Positions 34,115-43,614 of a stretch of 64,000 nucleotides of DNA are shown here, piece after piece. A program made the position numbers and the translations under genes. The notes beneath the pieces are model-generated. The model was given only the letters and a program-made list of their open reading frames with translations. It searched no databases and had not been told where the DNA came from. Origin of the DNA: Ferdinandcohnia sp036962705 (lineage in GTDB: Bacteria; Bacillota; Bacilli; Bacillales; Bacillaceae_L); assembly GCF_036962705.1 (NCBI RefSeq), contig NZ_JBALOQ010000005.1, positions 1 through 64,000 of the forward strand, read 5' to 3'. The first letter of the stretch is position 1, and every line of letters starts with the position of its first letter.

Positions 34115-34543
34115 ATGAAAAATACAGATGAAATCTGGAATGAAGTCATCCACAGTATTTGCAACATTAATTTTCCATCGGAAAACAAAATCTTAAACGA
34201 TGCCTATCTAGTTTTCCAGTACTACTCAGAGCTTGAAAGTGGCGGGCATGAGGCTTTGCTTAACTGGTGGCATGAGTATATTGCAGAAGTGGAAATGACA
34301 ACGTATATAAAAGAAATAACCCATATTTTAGAAAAAATCGGTGCACAGGACTACGCTGTTATTTTACAAAAATATGGTGAGGACATGTGGCAAACATTTG
34401 TTGCTTTAGAAAAGGGAGAAATTGACGAAGCGCGATTTTATCATGTGATTGAAAAAGCCGACCAGGAATATTACAGCCTAGAAGACAAGCTTCGGCAGCT
34501 ACTAGAATCTTATTTTGTGAGCAATCATACCAATTTCCTCTAA
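34115..34543 (+). CDS. Hypothetical protein, possibly DMP19-like (DUF4375)
   Basis: 142 residues, acidic, mostly helical, no signal or membrane segment. LNDAYLVFQYYSELESGGHEA followed by LLNWWHE and a C-terminal YYSLEDKLRQLLESYF resembles DMP19 (DUF4375) proteins, which bind nucleic-acid mimics or have unknown roles. No ribosome binding site of full strength (AGAGGACAAACC). Monocistronic with terminator. Confidence 0.75.
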   Translation: MKNTDEIWNEVIHSICNINFPSENKILNDAYLVFQYYSELESGGHEALLNWWHEYIAEVEMTTYIKEITHILEKIGAQDYAVILQKYGEDMWQTFVALEKGEIDEARFYHVIEKADQEYYSLEDKLRQLLESYFVSNHTNFL

Positions 34544-34549
34544 TAAAGA

Positions 34550-34585
34550 AACAGCAATCTTACTATAAAAGGTTGCTGTTTTTTA
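34550..34585 (+). terminator. Terminator after the DMP19-like gene
   Basis: AACAGCAA / TTGCTGTT stem followed by TTTTT. Confidence 0.88.
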
Positions 34586-34691
34586 TTGGGCTAGGCAATT
34601 TGTCACAAATTTATTTAATTCCTACTGAACTTTTTCCTAACCCCAAACGTACTATCTTCGGAAAAAACATTTGAAGGGAACGTGATCCACT

Positions 34692-34880
34692 ATGGCAGAT
34701 ATTAACTGGGCGATTTTCGCACCGATTATCGTGATTCAATTGATTTTATTGGTGACAGCTTTAGTCGACCTCGTAAGAAGCGAACAAACAAATGGACCAA
34801 AGATTTTATGGGTGTTTGTCATCCTTTTAGTCAGTATACTTGGTCCGATTCTCTATTTTGTCATTGGAAGGAAGAGGTAG
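34692..34880 (+). CDS. PLD nuclease N-terminal domain membrane protein (YxlE-like)
   Basis: 62 residues with two membrane helices (about 7-27 and 38-58). The RSEQTNGPKILWVFVILLVSILGPILYFVIGRK pattern is the PLDc_N domain. In B. subtilis YxlE sits in the sigY operon just before YxlF and YxlG, the same order as here, but no sigY-like gene is adjacent. Likely a negative regulator or accessory of the ABC pair. Confidence 0.85.
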   Translation: MADINWAIFAPIIVIQLILLVTALVDLVRSEQTNGPKILWVFVILLVSILGPILYFVIGRKR

Positions 34881-34881
34881 G

Positions 34882-35793
34882 ATGGTGGAAGCTCTAGTCT
34901 CAATCGAAAATTTAGTGAAACGGTTTGGGAAGGAAGCGGCGGTAAACAATCTTTCCTTTGAAATTAATAAAGGAAGCTGCACCGCCCTACTTGGTCCAAA
35001 TGGAGCGGGAAAAACAACAACGCTAAGGATGCTAGCGGGACTTCTTCACCCAACCTCGGGGAAAATTGCATTTGATGGCATGGAAAATGGCGACAATCGT
35101 AAATACATTGGCTACCTGCCACAGCATCCGGTTTTTTACAACTGGATGTCAGCAAATGAATTTTTAGTCTATGTAGGCCAGCTTGCGCATCTAACAAAAA
35201 AAGAATCACAGCAAAAAGCGGATGAATTACTAGAATTAGTCGGACTCGCTGATGCAAAGAAAAAGAAGATCGGCGGGTTTTCGGGTGGAATGAAGCAGCG
35301 CTTAGGAATTGCACAAGCGATGATTCACGAACCAAAGCTAGTAATGCTTGATGAACCTGTATCGGCGCTTGATCCTGTCGGTCGCCGTGAGGTCATTGAA
35401 ATGATGCGAGAGTTGAAAAAGAAAACGACGATTCTTTTCTCTACACATGTGTTGCATGATGCAGAAGAGGTTTGTGATGATATCGTCATCATCCGTAAAG
35501 GTGAATTGGCGTTAAGTGACTCGCTAACGGGTCTTAGAAAGAAGCACCAGCATGATGTAATCGTTATTGAAGCAGAAAAGGATATTACAGACTGGGCAAA
35601 CGGCTTAACTGCGATGGAGTCGGTTCATGAAGTGACCGTGGAGCGCACGGCGGCAACAATCGTTGTAACAGAGCTCAATGCAGCGCGAAATGCTATTTTA
35701 CAAGATATCTTAATTAAAAAGTTACCAGTTTCAACGTTTAAAATTGGGCAATCTTCCCTTGAGGACGTATTCATGAAGGTGGTGAAGTCATGA
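34882..35793 (+). CDS. ABC transporter ATP-binding protein (YxlF-like)
   Basis: 303 residues from ATG 34882 (MVEALVSIENLVKRFGK) after GGAAGAGGTAGG; the longer frame from 34840 lies in yxlE. Walker A LLGPNGAGKTTTLRM, Q-loop YLPQ, signature FSGGMKQRLGIAQ, Walker B LVMLDEPVSALDP, H-loop STHVLHD. Powers the permease next to it; substrate unknown. Overlaps that gene by 4 nt. Confidence 0.92.
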   Translation: MVEALVSIENLVKRFGKEAAVNNLSFEINKGSCTALLGPNGAGKTTTLRMLAGLLHPTSGKIAFDGMENGDNRKYIGYLPQHPVFYNWMSANEFLVYVGQLAHLTKKESQQKADELLELVGLADAKKKKIGGFSGGMKQRLGIAQAMIHEPKLVMLDEPVSALDPVGRREVIEMMRELKKKTTILFSTHVLHDAEEVCDDIVIIRKGELALSDSLTGLRKKHQHDVIVIEAEKDITDWANGLTAMESVHEVTVERTAATIVVTELNAARNAILQDILIKKLPVSTFKIGQSSLEDVFMKVVKS

Positions 35794-36569
35794 GGCAATG
35801 GTCAATATTGTTTAAAAAAGAATGGATAGAGATGACGAGGAATTTTAAAATCCTCTGGATTCCACTTGTCTTCATTTTACTAGGAATCATGCAACCAGTC
35901 ACCTCGTATTATTTGCCTGAGATTATCAAAGCAGCGGGCGAGCTACCAGAGGGATCTACCTTTGATATTCCAGTGCCATCGCCACAAGAGGTGCTCGTGG
36001 GAACCTTTGGCCAGTATAGCCAAATCGGAATACTTGTGTTGGTACTTGCGTTTATGGGGATTGTGGCAGCAGAGAAAAATAGTGGCGTGTCCGATATCAT
36101 TCTCGTAAAACCTGTTTCGTTTGCAAATTATCTTACAGCAAAATGGCTCAGTATCGTTTTGATGACAATCGGTTCATTTTTACTTGGAATCATAGCGTCT
36201 TGGTATTATACCGGAGTTCTAATTGGAGATATAGGGTTTGAAGAATTAATGAAGGGATCACTAGTGTACGGAACGTGGCTTGTGTTCCTGGTAACGGTCA
36301 CACTTCTATTAAGCTCGCTGTTTAAAAGCAATATTTTTGTTGCATTTATGTCGTTGTTGGTGGCGATTGGGCTGTCTGCAATCACTTCATTATTATCAAA
36401 ATGGATGATGTGGAGTCCGGCAAGACTTTCAACACATGCAAGCAAACTTCTATTAACAGGAAGCCCGGATAAACAATTTGCATTATCATTATCCGTTTCA
36501 CTTCTATTAATTCTGGTTTTGCTTATAAGTGCAATCTATCTTTTCTCGAAAAAAGAAAGAGCAGCGTAG
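35790..36569 (+). CDS. ABC transporter permease (YxlG-like)
   Basis: 259 residues, six membrane segments. The first reads ILWIPLVFILLGIMQPV, then a short outside loop with FDIPVPSPQEVL. ABC-2 family; partner of the ATPase upstream (ATGA overlap). Exporter role inferred from family. Confidence 0.9.
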   Translation: MRQWSILFKKEWIEMTRNFKILWIPLVFILLGIMQPVTSYYLPEIIKAAGELPEGSTFDIPVPSPQEVLVGTFGQYSQIGILVLVLAFMGIVAAEKNSGVSDIILVKPVSFANYLTAKWLSIVLMTIGSFLLGIIASWYYTGVLIGDIGFEELMKGSLVYGTWLVFLVTVTLLLSSLFKSNIFVAFMSLLVAIGLSAITSLLSKWMMWSPARLSTHASKLLLTGSPDKQFALSLSVSLLLILVLLISAIYLFSKKERAA

Positions 36570-36572
36570 TGA

Positions 36573-36604
36573 AACAAGGCGGGGCCGATTGGCCCTGCCT
36601 TGTT
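36573..36604. terminator. Bidirectional terminator
   Basis: AACAAGGCGGGGCC GATT GGCCCTGCCTTGTT, a 14-bp stem with a 4-nt loop. It lies between convergent genes. A near copy is at 39819-39850. Confidence 0.85.
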
Positions 36605-36968
36605 ATTTAACGATTACCTTTCCTACCATTCCTTCCTTGAAATGGTATCTACATATGAGGTCATATGTACCGGGCATTTTTGGTTCCACAGTAACAATTT
36701 TCATTTGTCTTGGTTTGAGTTCATAGTCAATTCCGAGTTTTTCTACTGTGAAGGTGTGTTCCTTAACGCCGTTGTTTTTTAAGACCAACACGAACGGCTT
36801 TCCATGGGGAATCGTGATGGCTTTCGGGTTAAAGTAATCATCGTTGATTTCGACCTCAATTTTTTTCATCGGCTCCAAAGGCTGTGTTTCGGCAAATACA
36901 CCAATCGAGCCAACCACAAACAACGCAAGCACAACGCCCCATATTGTTATCCACTTTATCTTAGTCAA
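36603..36968 (-). CDS. Cupredoxin-domain protein, exported
   Basis: 121 residues. Start is the TTG at 36968, 7 nt after AAAGGAGGG; the frame is open to 37022. A signal or anchor helix (WITIWGVVLALFVVGSIGVF) ends at AETQ. The cupredoxin fold carries copper ligands: His in VKEHTFTV, and Cys, His and Met in LICRYHFKEGMVGKV. Likely a type-1 copper electron carrier or copper-binding protein at the outer face of the membrane. Confidence 0.85.
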   Translation of the reverse strand: MTKIKWITIWGVVLALFVVGSIGVFAETQPLEPMKKIEVEINDDYFNPKAITIPHGKPFVLVLKNNGVKEHTFTVEKLGIDYELKPRQMKIVTVEPKMPGTYDLICRYHFKEGMVGKVIVK

Positions 36969-36984
36969 TTGCAATCCCTCCTTT

Positions 36985-37321
36985 CTAATACTATCTTTTT
37001 CTAATTCGCAAAATATTATCACGACAATTCTCCAAACCCATTCGAATTAGTTCCTTCATTTTTTCTTAGTCATGTATTTTCAATTGTTGATTCAAAACTA
37101 CAAACCTCGAGTAAATACGAATTTTTTTATGAAAATAGTCTTATAAGTATTGAGTTTGTTGTCAAAACAATAGGAATATTTACTCAAGGACAAAGAAGAA
37201 AAAAGGTAGAATCTATGTAATATTGGGAAAAGCCTCGCAAAAAAATTGTGAAGAAAGGGGGCTGTTTATACAGGGAAATGGGCTGACTCAATATTTTGTA
37301 TAGGGAGATGAAGCGTAGGTC
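36985..37321. other. Gap upstream of the large subtilase
   Basis: About 335 nt of AT-rich DNA between divergent genes. A TTGTCA at 37159-37164 could be a -35 but has no good -10 partner. I see no gene or repeat. Confidence 0.3.
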
Positions 37322-39769
37322 ATGGGTAAAAAACGAACACTTAAATCTTTACTTATTCTATTAGTCTTTTTATTAGCATTTTCTTCATTTGGAATGGGAG
37401 CATTCGCACAAACAAACAACTTAAAATCCTCTGCTCCGAAAGCATTAGCAGAACTATATGGGAACATAGATCTGAAATCCTCTAAATCTACAACAGTTAT
37501 CGTGGAACTTACTGAAGCATCAATCGTAGAAGCAAAACAAGCTGGTAAATCTCAATCAAAAGCAAACCTAGCAAAAGAGCGTCAAAAGGTAAAGGACTCA
37601 GTGAAACAAGCCTCAAAATCAAGTAAAGTGAACCGTGAGTACGATTATGTTTTCTCGGGGTTCTCTGTTGAATTAAAAGCAAACGAGGTTCCGGCCCTGC
37701 TTGCTGTACCTGGGGTAAAAGCAGTATATCCGGATGTGGAATATAGAGTGACAGGTGAAGCGAGTGAACCTGTTTCACCAGATGCTTATAGTCCAGCGAT
37801 GTTTGCAAGTGTCCCTCATATCGGTGTTGATAAAGTATGGAAAACAGGCTTTACAGGTAAAGGAATTACAGTAGCTGTTATCGATACAGGTGCTGATTAT
37901 ACTCACCCTGATTTAAAGCACGCATTTGGTGATTACAAAGGGTATGACTTTGTAGACAATGATAATGATCCACAGGAAACACCGAAAGCAGACCCTCGTG
38001 GTGAAGAAACTGCACATGGTACCCACGTATCAGGTACAGTTGCTGCAAACGGACAAATAAAAGGTGTAGCACCAGATGCAAAACTATTGGCATATCGTGT
38101 ACTAGGTCCTGGTGGTAGTGGTACAACTGAAAACGTTATCGCTGGTATCGAGAAGGCTGTTCAAGATGGTGCTGATATCATGAACCTTTCATTAGGTAAC
38201 TCATTAAACGATCCTGATTATGCAACAAGTATCGCACTTGATTGGGCAATGGCAGAAGGAGTAGTAGCTGTTACTTCAAATGGTAACGCTGGTCCAAATA
38301 ATTGGACAGTAGGTTCGCCAGGTACATCTCGTGATGCCATTTCTGTAGGGGCTACACAGCTTCCGTTTAACATGTATAATGCATCAATTTCAACGACTGA
38401 AGGTGTTGAATATCCTTCGGCAAAGGTGCAAGGATTCCCAAGTGATGCCGAGTTACTAGCTTTAAATGGGAAGGAATTTGAGTTTGTACATGTTGGATTT
38501 GGCTCACCAGCAGAGTTTGAAGGAAAAGATCTAAATGGTAAAATCGCGTTAATTAGCCGTGGTGCTGGTATCGCATTTGTTGATAAGGCATCTGCAGCAA
38601 AAGCAGCTGGTGCAGTTGGTGCGATTATTTATAACAACGTAGCAGGAGAAACTCCTGATGTTGCGGGCATGGCTGTACCAACTATTAAAACAACGCAAGC
38701 AGATGGTAACAAGCTTTTAGCAGAGCTTGAAAAAGGAAACAATAAAGTAAGTTTCAATATTACATTCGCGCGCTCAGTAGACGAAACAATGGCTGACTTC
38801 TCATCCCGTGGACCTGTAACAGGAACATGGATGGTTAAGCCAGATGTGTCTGCACCTGGTGTAAATATCACGAGTACGGTTCCAACTCATGACCCTGCAA
38901 ATCCACATGGATATGCTGCATACCAAGGGACAAGTATGGCATCTCCACATGTTGCAGGTGCTGCGGCATTACTTTTACAAGCTCATCCTGATTGGAATGT
39001 AGATGATGTAAAAGCAGCATTAATGAATACTGCAGCCGAGTTAAAAGATTCGACTGGAAAGATATACCCGCACAATACACAAGGTGCTGGAAGTATCCGT
39101 CCACTAGAAGCAATTAACACAAATACACTTGCAACCCCTGGAAGCCATTCATTTGGTGTGTTCTATAAGGACAAAGGAAAGCAGGTTGAGAAGCAGCATT
39201 TTACACTGAAAAATCTTTCAAAAGAAAGAAAAACATATAGCTTTGATGTTACATTTGATGGAAACCCAGCAGGCATTAAGGTGATGACAAGCAACAACTT
39301 AAAAGTGAATGCTGGCCAATCACAAAAAGTAAATCTGAATGTTCAAGTGGACGCAGGAAAGCTTGAGTCAGGATATTACGAGGGTACGATTAAAATTAGT
39401 GATGGAAAGCAAACATTTGACGTGCCGACAATCCTATTTGTGAAAGAACCTGATTATCCTCGTGCTGAAGCAGCATTTGTTTCGTTGGATGACAATGGTA
39501 ACTTAACTCAGGTTGGAGGCTTCTTCCCTGGAGGGGCAGAGGAAGCAGATTTCTTTGTTTACCTATCAAATGCTGATGGTCAGCCACTAGGATACTTAGG
39601 TGACATTGCCCTCTATGAAAACGTTCCTGCAGGATATCAATATTTTGATTGGAATGGAACACTTTCTGACGGTTTTAAATTACCAAAAGGTTATTATTAC
39701 AACGTATATGTTTATGCAACATATAAAGGTCAAACAGACCTAGCAGGAACAAACTTCCTATACGAATAA
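37322..39769 (+). CDS. Secreted subtilisin-family (S8) protease, Vpr type
   Basis: 815 residues. Signal peptide to about residue 29 (cut after GAFA), inhibitor I9-like propeptide (FSGFSVELKANEVPALLAVP), then catalytic Asp in VIDTGADYTHPD, His in HGTHVSGT, Ser in GTSMASPHVAGA. A protease-associated domain is inserted between His and Ser (about 350-470). C-terminal beta domains follow, with KEPDYPRAEAAFV and FFPGGAEEADF, also found in the paralogue at 3884. Extracellular nutrient protease by family. Its own terminator follows. Confidence 0.94.
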   Translation: MGKKRTLKSLLILLVFLLAFSSFGMGAFAQTNNLKSSAPKALAELYGNIDLKSSKSTTVIVELTEASIVEAKQAGKSQSKANLAKERQKVKDSVKQASKSSKVNREYDYVFSGFSVELKANEVPALLAVPGVKAVYPDVEYRVTGEASEPVSPDAYSPAMFASVPHIGVDKVWKTGFTGKGITVAVIDTGADYTHPDLKHAFGDYKGYDFVDNDNDPQETPKADPRGEETAHGTHVSGTVAANGQIKGVAPDAKLLAYRVLGPGGSGTTENVIAGIEKAVQDGADIMNLSLGNSLNDPDYATSIALDWAMAEGVVAVTSNGNAGPNNWTVGSPGTSRDAISVGATQLPFNMYNASISTTEGVEYPSAKVQGFPSDAELLALNGKEFEFVHVGFGSPAEFEGKDLNGKIALISRGAGIAFVDKASAAKAAGAVGAIIYNNVAGETPDVAGMAVPTIKTTQADGNKLLAELEKGNNKVSFNITFARSVDETMADFSSRGPVTGTWMVKPDVSAPGVNITSTVPTHDPANPHGYAAYQGTSMASPHVAGAAALLLQAHPDWNVDDVKAALMNTAAELKDSTGKIYPHNTQGAGSIRPLEAINTNTLATPGSHSFGVFYKDKGKQVEKQHFTLKNLSKERKTYSFDVTFDGNPAGIKVMTSNNLKVNAGQSQKVNLNVQVDAGKLESGYYEGTIKISDGKQTFDVPTILFVKEPDYPRAEAAFVSLDDNGNLTQVGGFFPGGAEEADFFVYLSNADGQPLGYLGDIALYENVPAGYQYFDWNGTLSDGFKLPKGYYYNVYVYATYKGQTDLAGTNFLYE

Positions 39770-39775
39770 TGATAA

Positions 39776-39810
39776 AAATGGTGTCGGGCCCATTCGACTT
39801 GACACCATTT
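39776..39810 (+). terminator. Terminator of the large subtilase
   Basis: AAATGGTGTC / GACACCATTT with a 15-nt loop. No long T run on the plus strand. Confidence 0.75.
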
Positions 39811-39818
39811 AACTATGA

Positions 39819-39850
39819 AACAAGGCAGGACCGATTGGTCTTGCCTTGTT
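39819..39850. terminator. Bidirectional terminator, copy of the one at 36573
   Basis: AACAAGGCAGGACC GATT GGTCTTGCCTTGTT. Ten or more stem positions equal the 36573 hairpin; differences keep pairing. Confidence 0.8.
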
Positions 39851-39864
39851 AATTTACGAATCCT

Positions 39865-40599
39865 TCATCCTCCTTCAACAATCTTTGCAAAGTCATCAAG
39901 AGTAGTTGAATACTTGATATAGATCCGTGGCAAAAGATAGAGTTCGTCTTTTATGCCCTTTTCAGAAAACAGTTCAGGCGTTGTCGTAAGTCCGAACAAA
40001 TAGTGTTTCTTTGTTTCTGCTACAACCTTGTTATTAAAAATTCCGTATGGATACGCAAGAGCAATAACTGGTTTGCCTGTTATTTTTTGAATTTTATCTT
40101 TAGAGCCTTTTAGTTCATATTCAATATTTTTTATTTTCATCAAATCAGGATGTGTAGCAGTATGAGACTGTATTGAGATGATCCCCGAATCAGCCATCAT
40201 TTTTATATCTGATTTCGATAATCGGTTGGAGCGATCGATAAAGTCAGAAATAACAAAAGTGGTACCAGTTGGTTTAAAACGTTCGCTCTGCAGTTTTTGG
40301 AAGATACCAAAAGCATTCAGATTGTCTTTGTACCCATCATCAAAGGTGATGAAAATGGGTTTGTCCACTTTATTAATTTCTTCCCATCGATCAAAAGTTA
40401 ATAATGTGAAGCCATGGTCTCTTAGATAAATCATTTGTTTCTCGAAATTCTCCGGTGTTACATATAACTCCTTAGAACCCAGCCCTTTAAATTCATCAAT
40501 CGAATGATAGACTAAGATAGGTACTTTACTTTGAGCAAAAACTTGTGATGGAAGAATTATTATAAGAAGACATAGGAAAAACATTGTAACCTTTTTCAT
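39865..40599 (-). CDS. Polysaccharide deacetylase, secreted
   Basis: 244 residues with a signal peptide (MKKVTMFFLCLLIIILPSQV, cut after FAQ). NodB domain: KVPILVYHSIDEF, FITFDDGYKDNLNAFGI with the catalytic Asp and metal Asp, SHTATHPDL with metal His residues, and AYPYGIFNN. Removes acetyl groups from a glycan, probably peptidoglycan or an exopolysaccharide. Single gene. Confidence 0.92.
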   Translation of the reverse strand: MKKVTMFFLCLLIIILPSQVFAQSKVPILVYHSIDEFKGLGSKELYVTPENFEKQMIYLRDHGFTLLTFDRWEEINKVDKPIFITFDDGYKDNLNAFGIFQKLQSERFKPTGTTFVISDFIDRSNRLSKSDIKMMADSGIISIQSHTATHPDLMKIKNIEYELKGSKDKIQKITGKPVIALAYPYGIFNNKVVAETKKHYLFGLTTTPELFSEKGIKDELYLLPRIYIKYSTTLDDFAKIVEGG

Positions 40600-40708
40600 A
40601 AGACTCCTCGCTTTATATTTTTTTTATTACTTTCATTTTATTATTCCTCAACAAAACAGCTTTAATTCAATAAGACTCTTACCTTATGAACAGGCCAGTA
40701 TCCAACCA

Positions 40709-41158
40709 TTACAATTTAAGACCTGTACGACTTTTAAATCGTCTCAACAATATATGACTTTCCACCCTCGTAATCCCGTCTAAACTATAAAGCTCTTCAT
40801 TAATAAAATTTTCAAGCTTTACAAAGTCCTCGACAAGAACGTGCATGTGCAAGGTACTCGGTCCTGTCATCTGGTAGCAGCTTGCAACACTCGGATTATT
40901 TGCGAGCGTCTCTGCCACTCTTACAAGTGAAGCCGGTTCACAGTCTACTTCAAAAAAGGCGGACACTCCTTTTCCTACTTTTTCAGAATTAATCACAACG
41001 GAAAACTTTTCAATCACGCCATTGTCCATGAGTTGGTTGACGCGCTCACGAATCGATACCCTTGAAAGACCAAGCTCTTTTCCAATATCCACGTAGGACA
41101 TTCTCCCATTTATCGTTAACAGTTCGAGAATTTTTTTATCCGTTTCATCGATCTTCAT
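40709..41158 (-). CDS. ywrC: Lrp/AsnC family regulator (YwrC-like)
   Basis: 149 residues from ATG 41158 (MKIDETDKKILELLTINGRM), 6 nt after GTGGGG; starts at 41164 and 41170 are possible. N-terminal helix-turn-helix (MSYVDIGKELGLSRVSIRERVNQL) and a RAM effector domain (residues about 65-145). Divergent from the YwrD-like gene. In B. subtilis YwrC belongs to the same gene set and controls the YwrB/YwrA transporters. The effector is likely an amino acid or chromate, by analogy. Confidence 0.88.
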   Translation of the reverse strand: MKIDETDKKILELLTINGRMSYVDIGKELGLSRVSIRERVNQLMDNGVIEKFSVVINSEKVGKGVSAFFEVDCEPASLVRVAETLANNPSVASCYQMTGPSTLHMHVLVEDFVKLENFINEELYSLDGITRVESHILLRRFKSRTGLKL

Positions 41159-41284
41159 AGACATCCCCACAATTCAATTTTTTTTCGACAACATACATCC
41201 AAGCAATTGGACATGCTTACGATATGTTAATAGCTGTAAGCTTCATCTACCTGCGTTTTTACTTATTTTATTAAAATTATAGAA

Positions 41285-41320
41285 TATATTTGAAATTTCA
41301 ATTATAATCATAATTATAAA
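41285..41320. promoter_or_regulatory. Possible Lrp-type operator between ywrC and ywrD
   Basis: TTGAAATTTCAA (41290-41301) is a perfect 12-nt palindrome, followed by AT-rich TTATAATCATAATTATAA. Position between divergent genes fits control of both. No experimental support. Confidence 0.35.
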
Positions 41321-41403
41321 CAAAAAATTCCGTTTGTTAATCAATTTTTGAAAAATAACTAACAATTGTAAATTATGGGGTACATAGAAGGGGGATTTTG
41401 AAA

Positions 41404-43014
41404 ATGAACTTGGATTACTTGAATTACCCGTATGCTTCACAACGAATGGCGACTTTTGCGAAAAATGGGATGGTCGCTACGTCGCAGCCATTAGCGGCAC
41501 AAGCAGGGTTGGACATTCTGAAAAAAGGCGGAAATGCCATTGATGCGGCAATCGCAACGGCAGCAACCTTAACCGTTGTTGAACCTACCTCAAATGGAAT
41601 CGGTGGGGATGCCTTCGCGCTTGTATGGGTGAAGGGTGAGCTGCATGGTCTAAACGCGAGCGGTCCGGCACCAAAAAGCATTTCAATTGATGCCGTAAAA
41701 GCAAGAGGTCACGAAGAAATGCCGACATTTGGCTTACTTCCAGTTACCGTACCGGGTGTTCCTTCCGCGTGGGCAGAGCTGTCCCGACGTTTCGGAAAAC
41801 TTCCATTATCAGAAGTTTTAAAGCCGGCAATCAAGTATGCGGAGGAAGGCTACCCATTATCACCTGTTCTAGCAAAATACTGGAAGGGTGCCTATAAAAG
41901 ATTTAAAGAAACTTTTACAACGCCAGAATACAAAGGCTGGTTTGACACATTTGCTCCACAGGGACGCACTCCTGAAATTGGTGAGGTTTGGAGCTCCGAG
42001 GGTCACGCGAATACGTTACGTTCCATAGCGGAAACAAATGCAGAAAGCTTTTACAGAGGTGAGCTAGCCGATAAAATCGATGCCTTTTTCAAGGAACACG
42101 GTGGCTTTCTTTCAAAAGAGGATCTAGCAGACTATAAACCTGAATGGGTTCAGCCGATTTCAGTCAATTACCGCGGCTATGATGTATGGGAGATTCCACC
42201 AAACGGTCAGGGTATTGTCGCATTAATGGCGCTGGGCATCTTGAATGGCTTTGACATCAAGGAAAAAGAATCAGTTGAAACCTACCATAAACAAATTGAA
42301 GCTATGAAACTAGCATTTTCGGATGGAAAAAAATATGTAACCGATCCTGAAAAAATGTCGGTGACGGCAGCACAGCTTTTATCAGAAGAGTTTGCGGCTG
42401 AAAGACGAAGCTTGATTGGAGAAGAAGCACTAACGCCAGAACCAGGAACACCACCACGTGGAGGAACCGTGTATTTAGCAGCAGCTGACTCTGAAGGAAA
42501 CATGATTTCCTATATTCAGAGTAACTACATGGGCTTTGGTTCAGGAATTGTGATTCCGGGGACAGGAATTTCCCTGCAAAACCGCGGCCATGATTTTTCA
42601 TTAGACCCAACGCATGAAAATGCATTAGAGCCGGGTAAAAAGACGTACCACACGATTATTCCAGGATTTTTAACAAAGGACGGCGAAGCAGTTGGCCCGT
42701 TTGGTGTCATGGGTGGATACATGCAGCCACAAGGCCACACGCAAGTGATTATGAACACGATTGATTTCCATTTGAACCCGCAGGCGGCACTTGACTCACC
42801 GAGATGGCAATGGATTGAAGATAAAAAGGTGTTGGTTGAACCAAATTTCCCAGCACATGTTGCTCAGGCGCTTGCTAGACGTGGTCACCAAATTCAGATT
42901 GCTCTTGATGGCGGCAGCTTTGGTCGCGGTCAAATCATTTGGAGAGACCCGAAGACTGGTGTTCTTGCAGGTGGTACGGAAGCGAGAACGGACGGTAGTA
43001 TTGCATCATGGTAA
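41404..43014 (+). CDS. ywrD: Gamma-glutamyltransferase family protein (YwrD-like)
   Basis: 536 residues from ATG 41404, 9 nt after AGAAGGGGG. No signal peptide, so cytoplasmic, unlike secreted Ggt. GGNAIDAAIATAATLTVVEP and SNGIGGDAFALV are N-terminal family motifs; the self-cleaving nucleophile Thr is in PPRGGTVYLAAADSEGNM (about 358), and GPFGVMGGYMQPQGHTQV is the C-terminal signature. Hydrolyses or transfers gamma-glutamyl groups. First gene of a run with the ChrA pair and pcp. Confidence 0.92.
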   Translation: MNLDYLNYPYASQRMATFAKNGMVATSQPLAAQAGLDILKKGGNAIDAAIATAATLTVVEPTSNGIGGDAFALVWVKGELHGLNASGPAPKSISIDAVKARGHEEMPTFGLLPVTVPGVPSAWAELSRRFGKLPLSEVLKPAIKYAEEGYPLSPVLAKYWKGAYKRFKETFTTPEYKGWFDTFAPQGRTPEIGEVWSSEGHANTLRSIAETNAESFYRGELADKIDAFFKEHGGFLSKEDLADYKPEWVQPISVNYRGYDVWEIPPNGQGIVALMALGILNGFDIKEKESVETYHKQIEAMKLAFSDGKKYVTDPEKMSVTAAQLLSEEFAAERRSLIGEEALTPEPGTPPRGGTVYLAAADSEGNMISYIQSNYMGFGSGIVIPGTGISLQNRGHDFSLDPTHENALEPGKKTYHTIIPGFLTKDGEAVGPFGVMGGYMQPQGHTQVIMNTIDFHLNPQAALDSPRWQWIEDKKVLVEPNFPAHVAQALARRGHQIQIALDGGSFGRGQIIWRDPKTGVLAGGTEARTDGSIASW

Positions 43015-43038
43015 ACAAAACGGAAATGAGATGATAGT

Positions 43039-43614
43039 ATGAAATACCTTAATTTATTTATCGCCTTTTTTCGATCGGGGATTTTGGGGTATGGAGGCGG
43101 TCCTTCCTCCATACCTCTCGTTCATAAAGAGGTCGTTGAAACGTACAAATGGATGACCGATGACGAATTTTCAGATGTACTCGCACTAGGGAACACGTTA
43201 CCAGGGCCGATTAATACAAAAATGGCGGGCTACATCGGCTACCGCGTAGCAGGAATTCTAGGAATGTTGACTGCACTGCTGTCATCTATTCTTCCTACAA
43301 TTGTACTCATGATTCTTTTATTAACCTTTTTATCATCTATAAAGGATCAGCCTTGGGTTCACGGGATGGTAAAGGCGGTAATTCCTGTAGTTTGTGTCAT
43401 GATGGCGACATTAACATGGGACTTTTTGAAAAAGTCAAAGGAATCTTTAGGATGGAAAGTTGCAGCGGGAATCATCGTTGTGAGTTTTGTGTTAATTGAG
43501 TTTGTTGGAATACACCCAGGCATCATCATTGGGGTGCTGCTTGTCGCTGCGATTGTCAAGAGAGACAAAGCGAAACAAGCTGATCACAGAATAGAAAAGG
43601 GTGTTGGCATGTGA
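43039..43614 (+). CDS. Half-size ChrA transporter, N-type, pair 1 (YwrB-like)
   Basis: 191 residues, about five or six membrane helices. GYGGGPSSIPLVHKEVVETY and LGNTLPGPINTKMAGYIGYR are the ChrA signatures. Half-size (short-chain) members work as pairs; in B. subtilis YwrB and YwrA together give chromate resistance in a heterologous host. Overlaps its partner by 4 nt. Starts 24 nt after ywrD, so one operon. Confidence 0.9.
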   Translation: MKYLNLFIAFFRSGILGYGGGPSSIPLVHKEVVETYKWMTDDEFSDVLALGNTLPGPINTKMAGYIGYRVAGILGMLTALLSSILPTIVLMILLLTFLSSIKDQPWVHGMVKAVIPVVCVMMATLTWDFLKKSKESLGWKVAAGIIVVSFVLIEFVGIHPGIIIGVLLVAAIVKRDKAKQADHRIEKGVGM

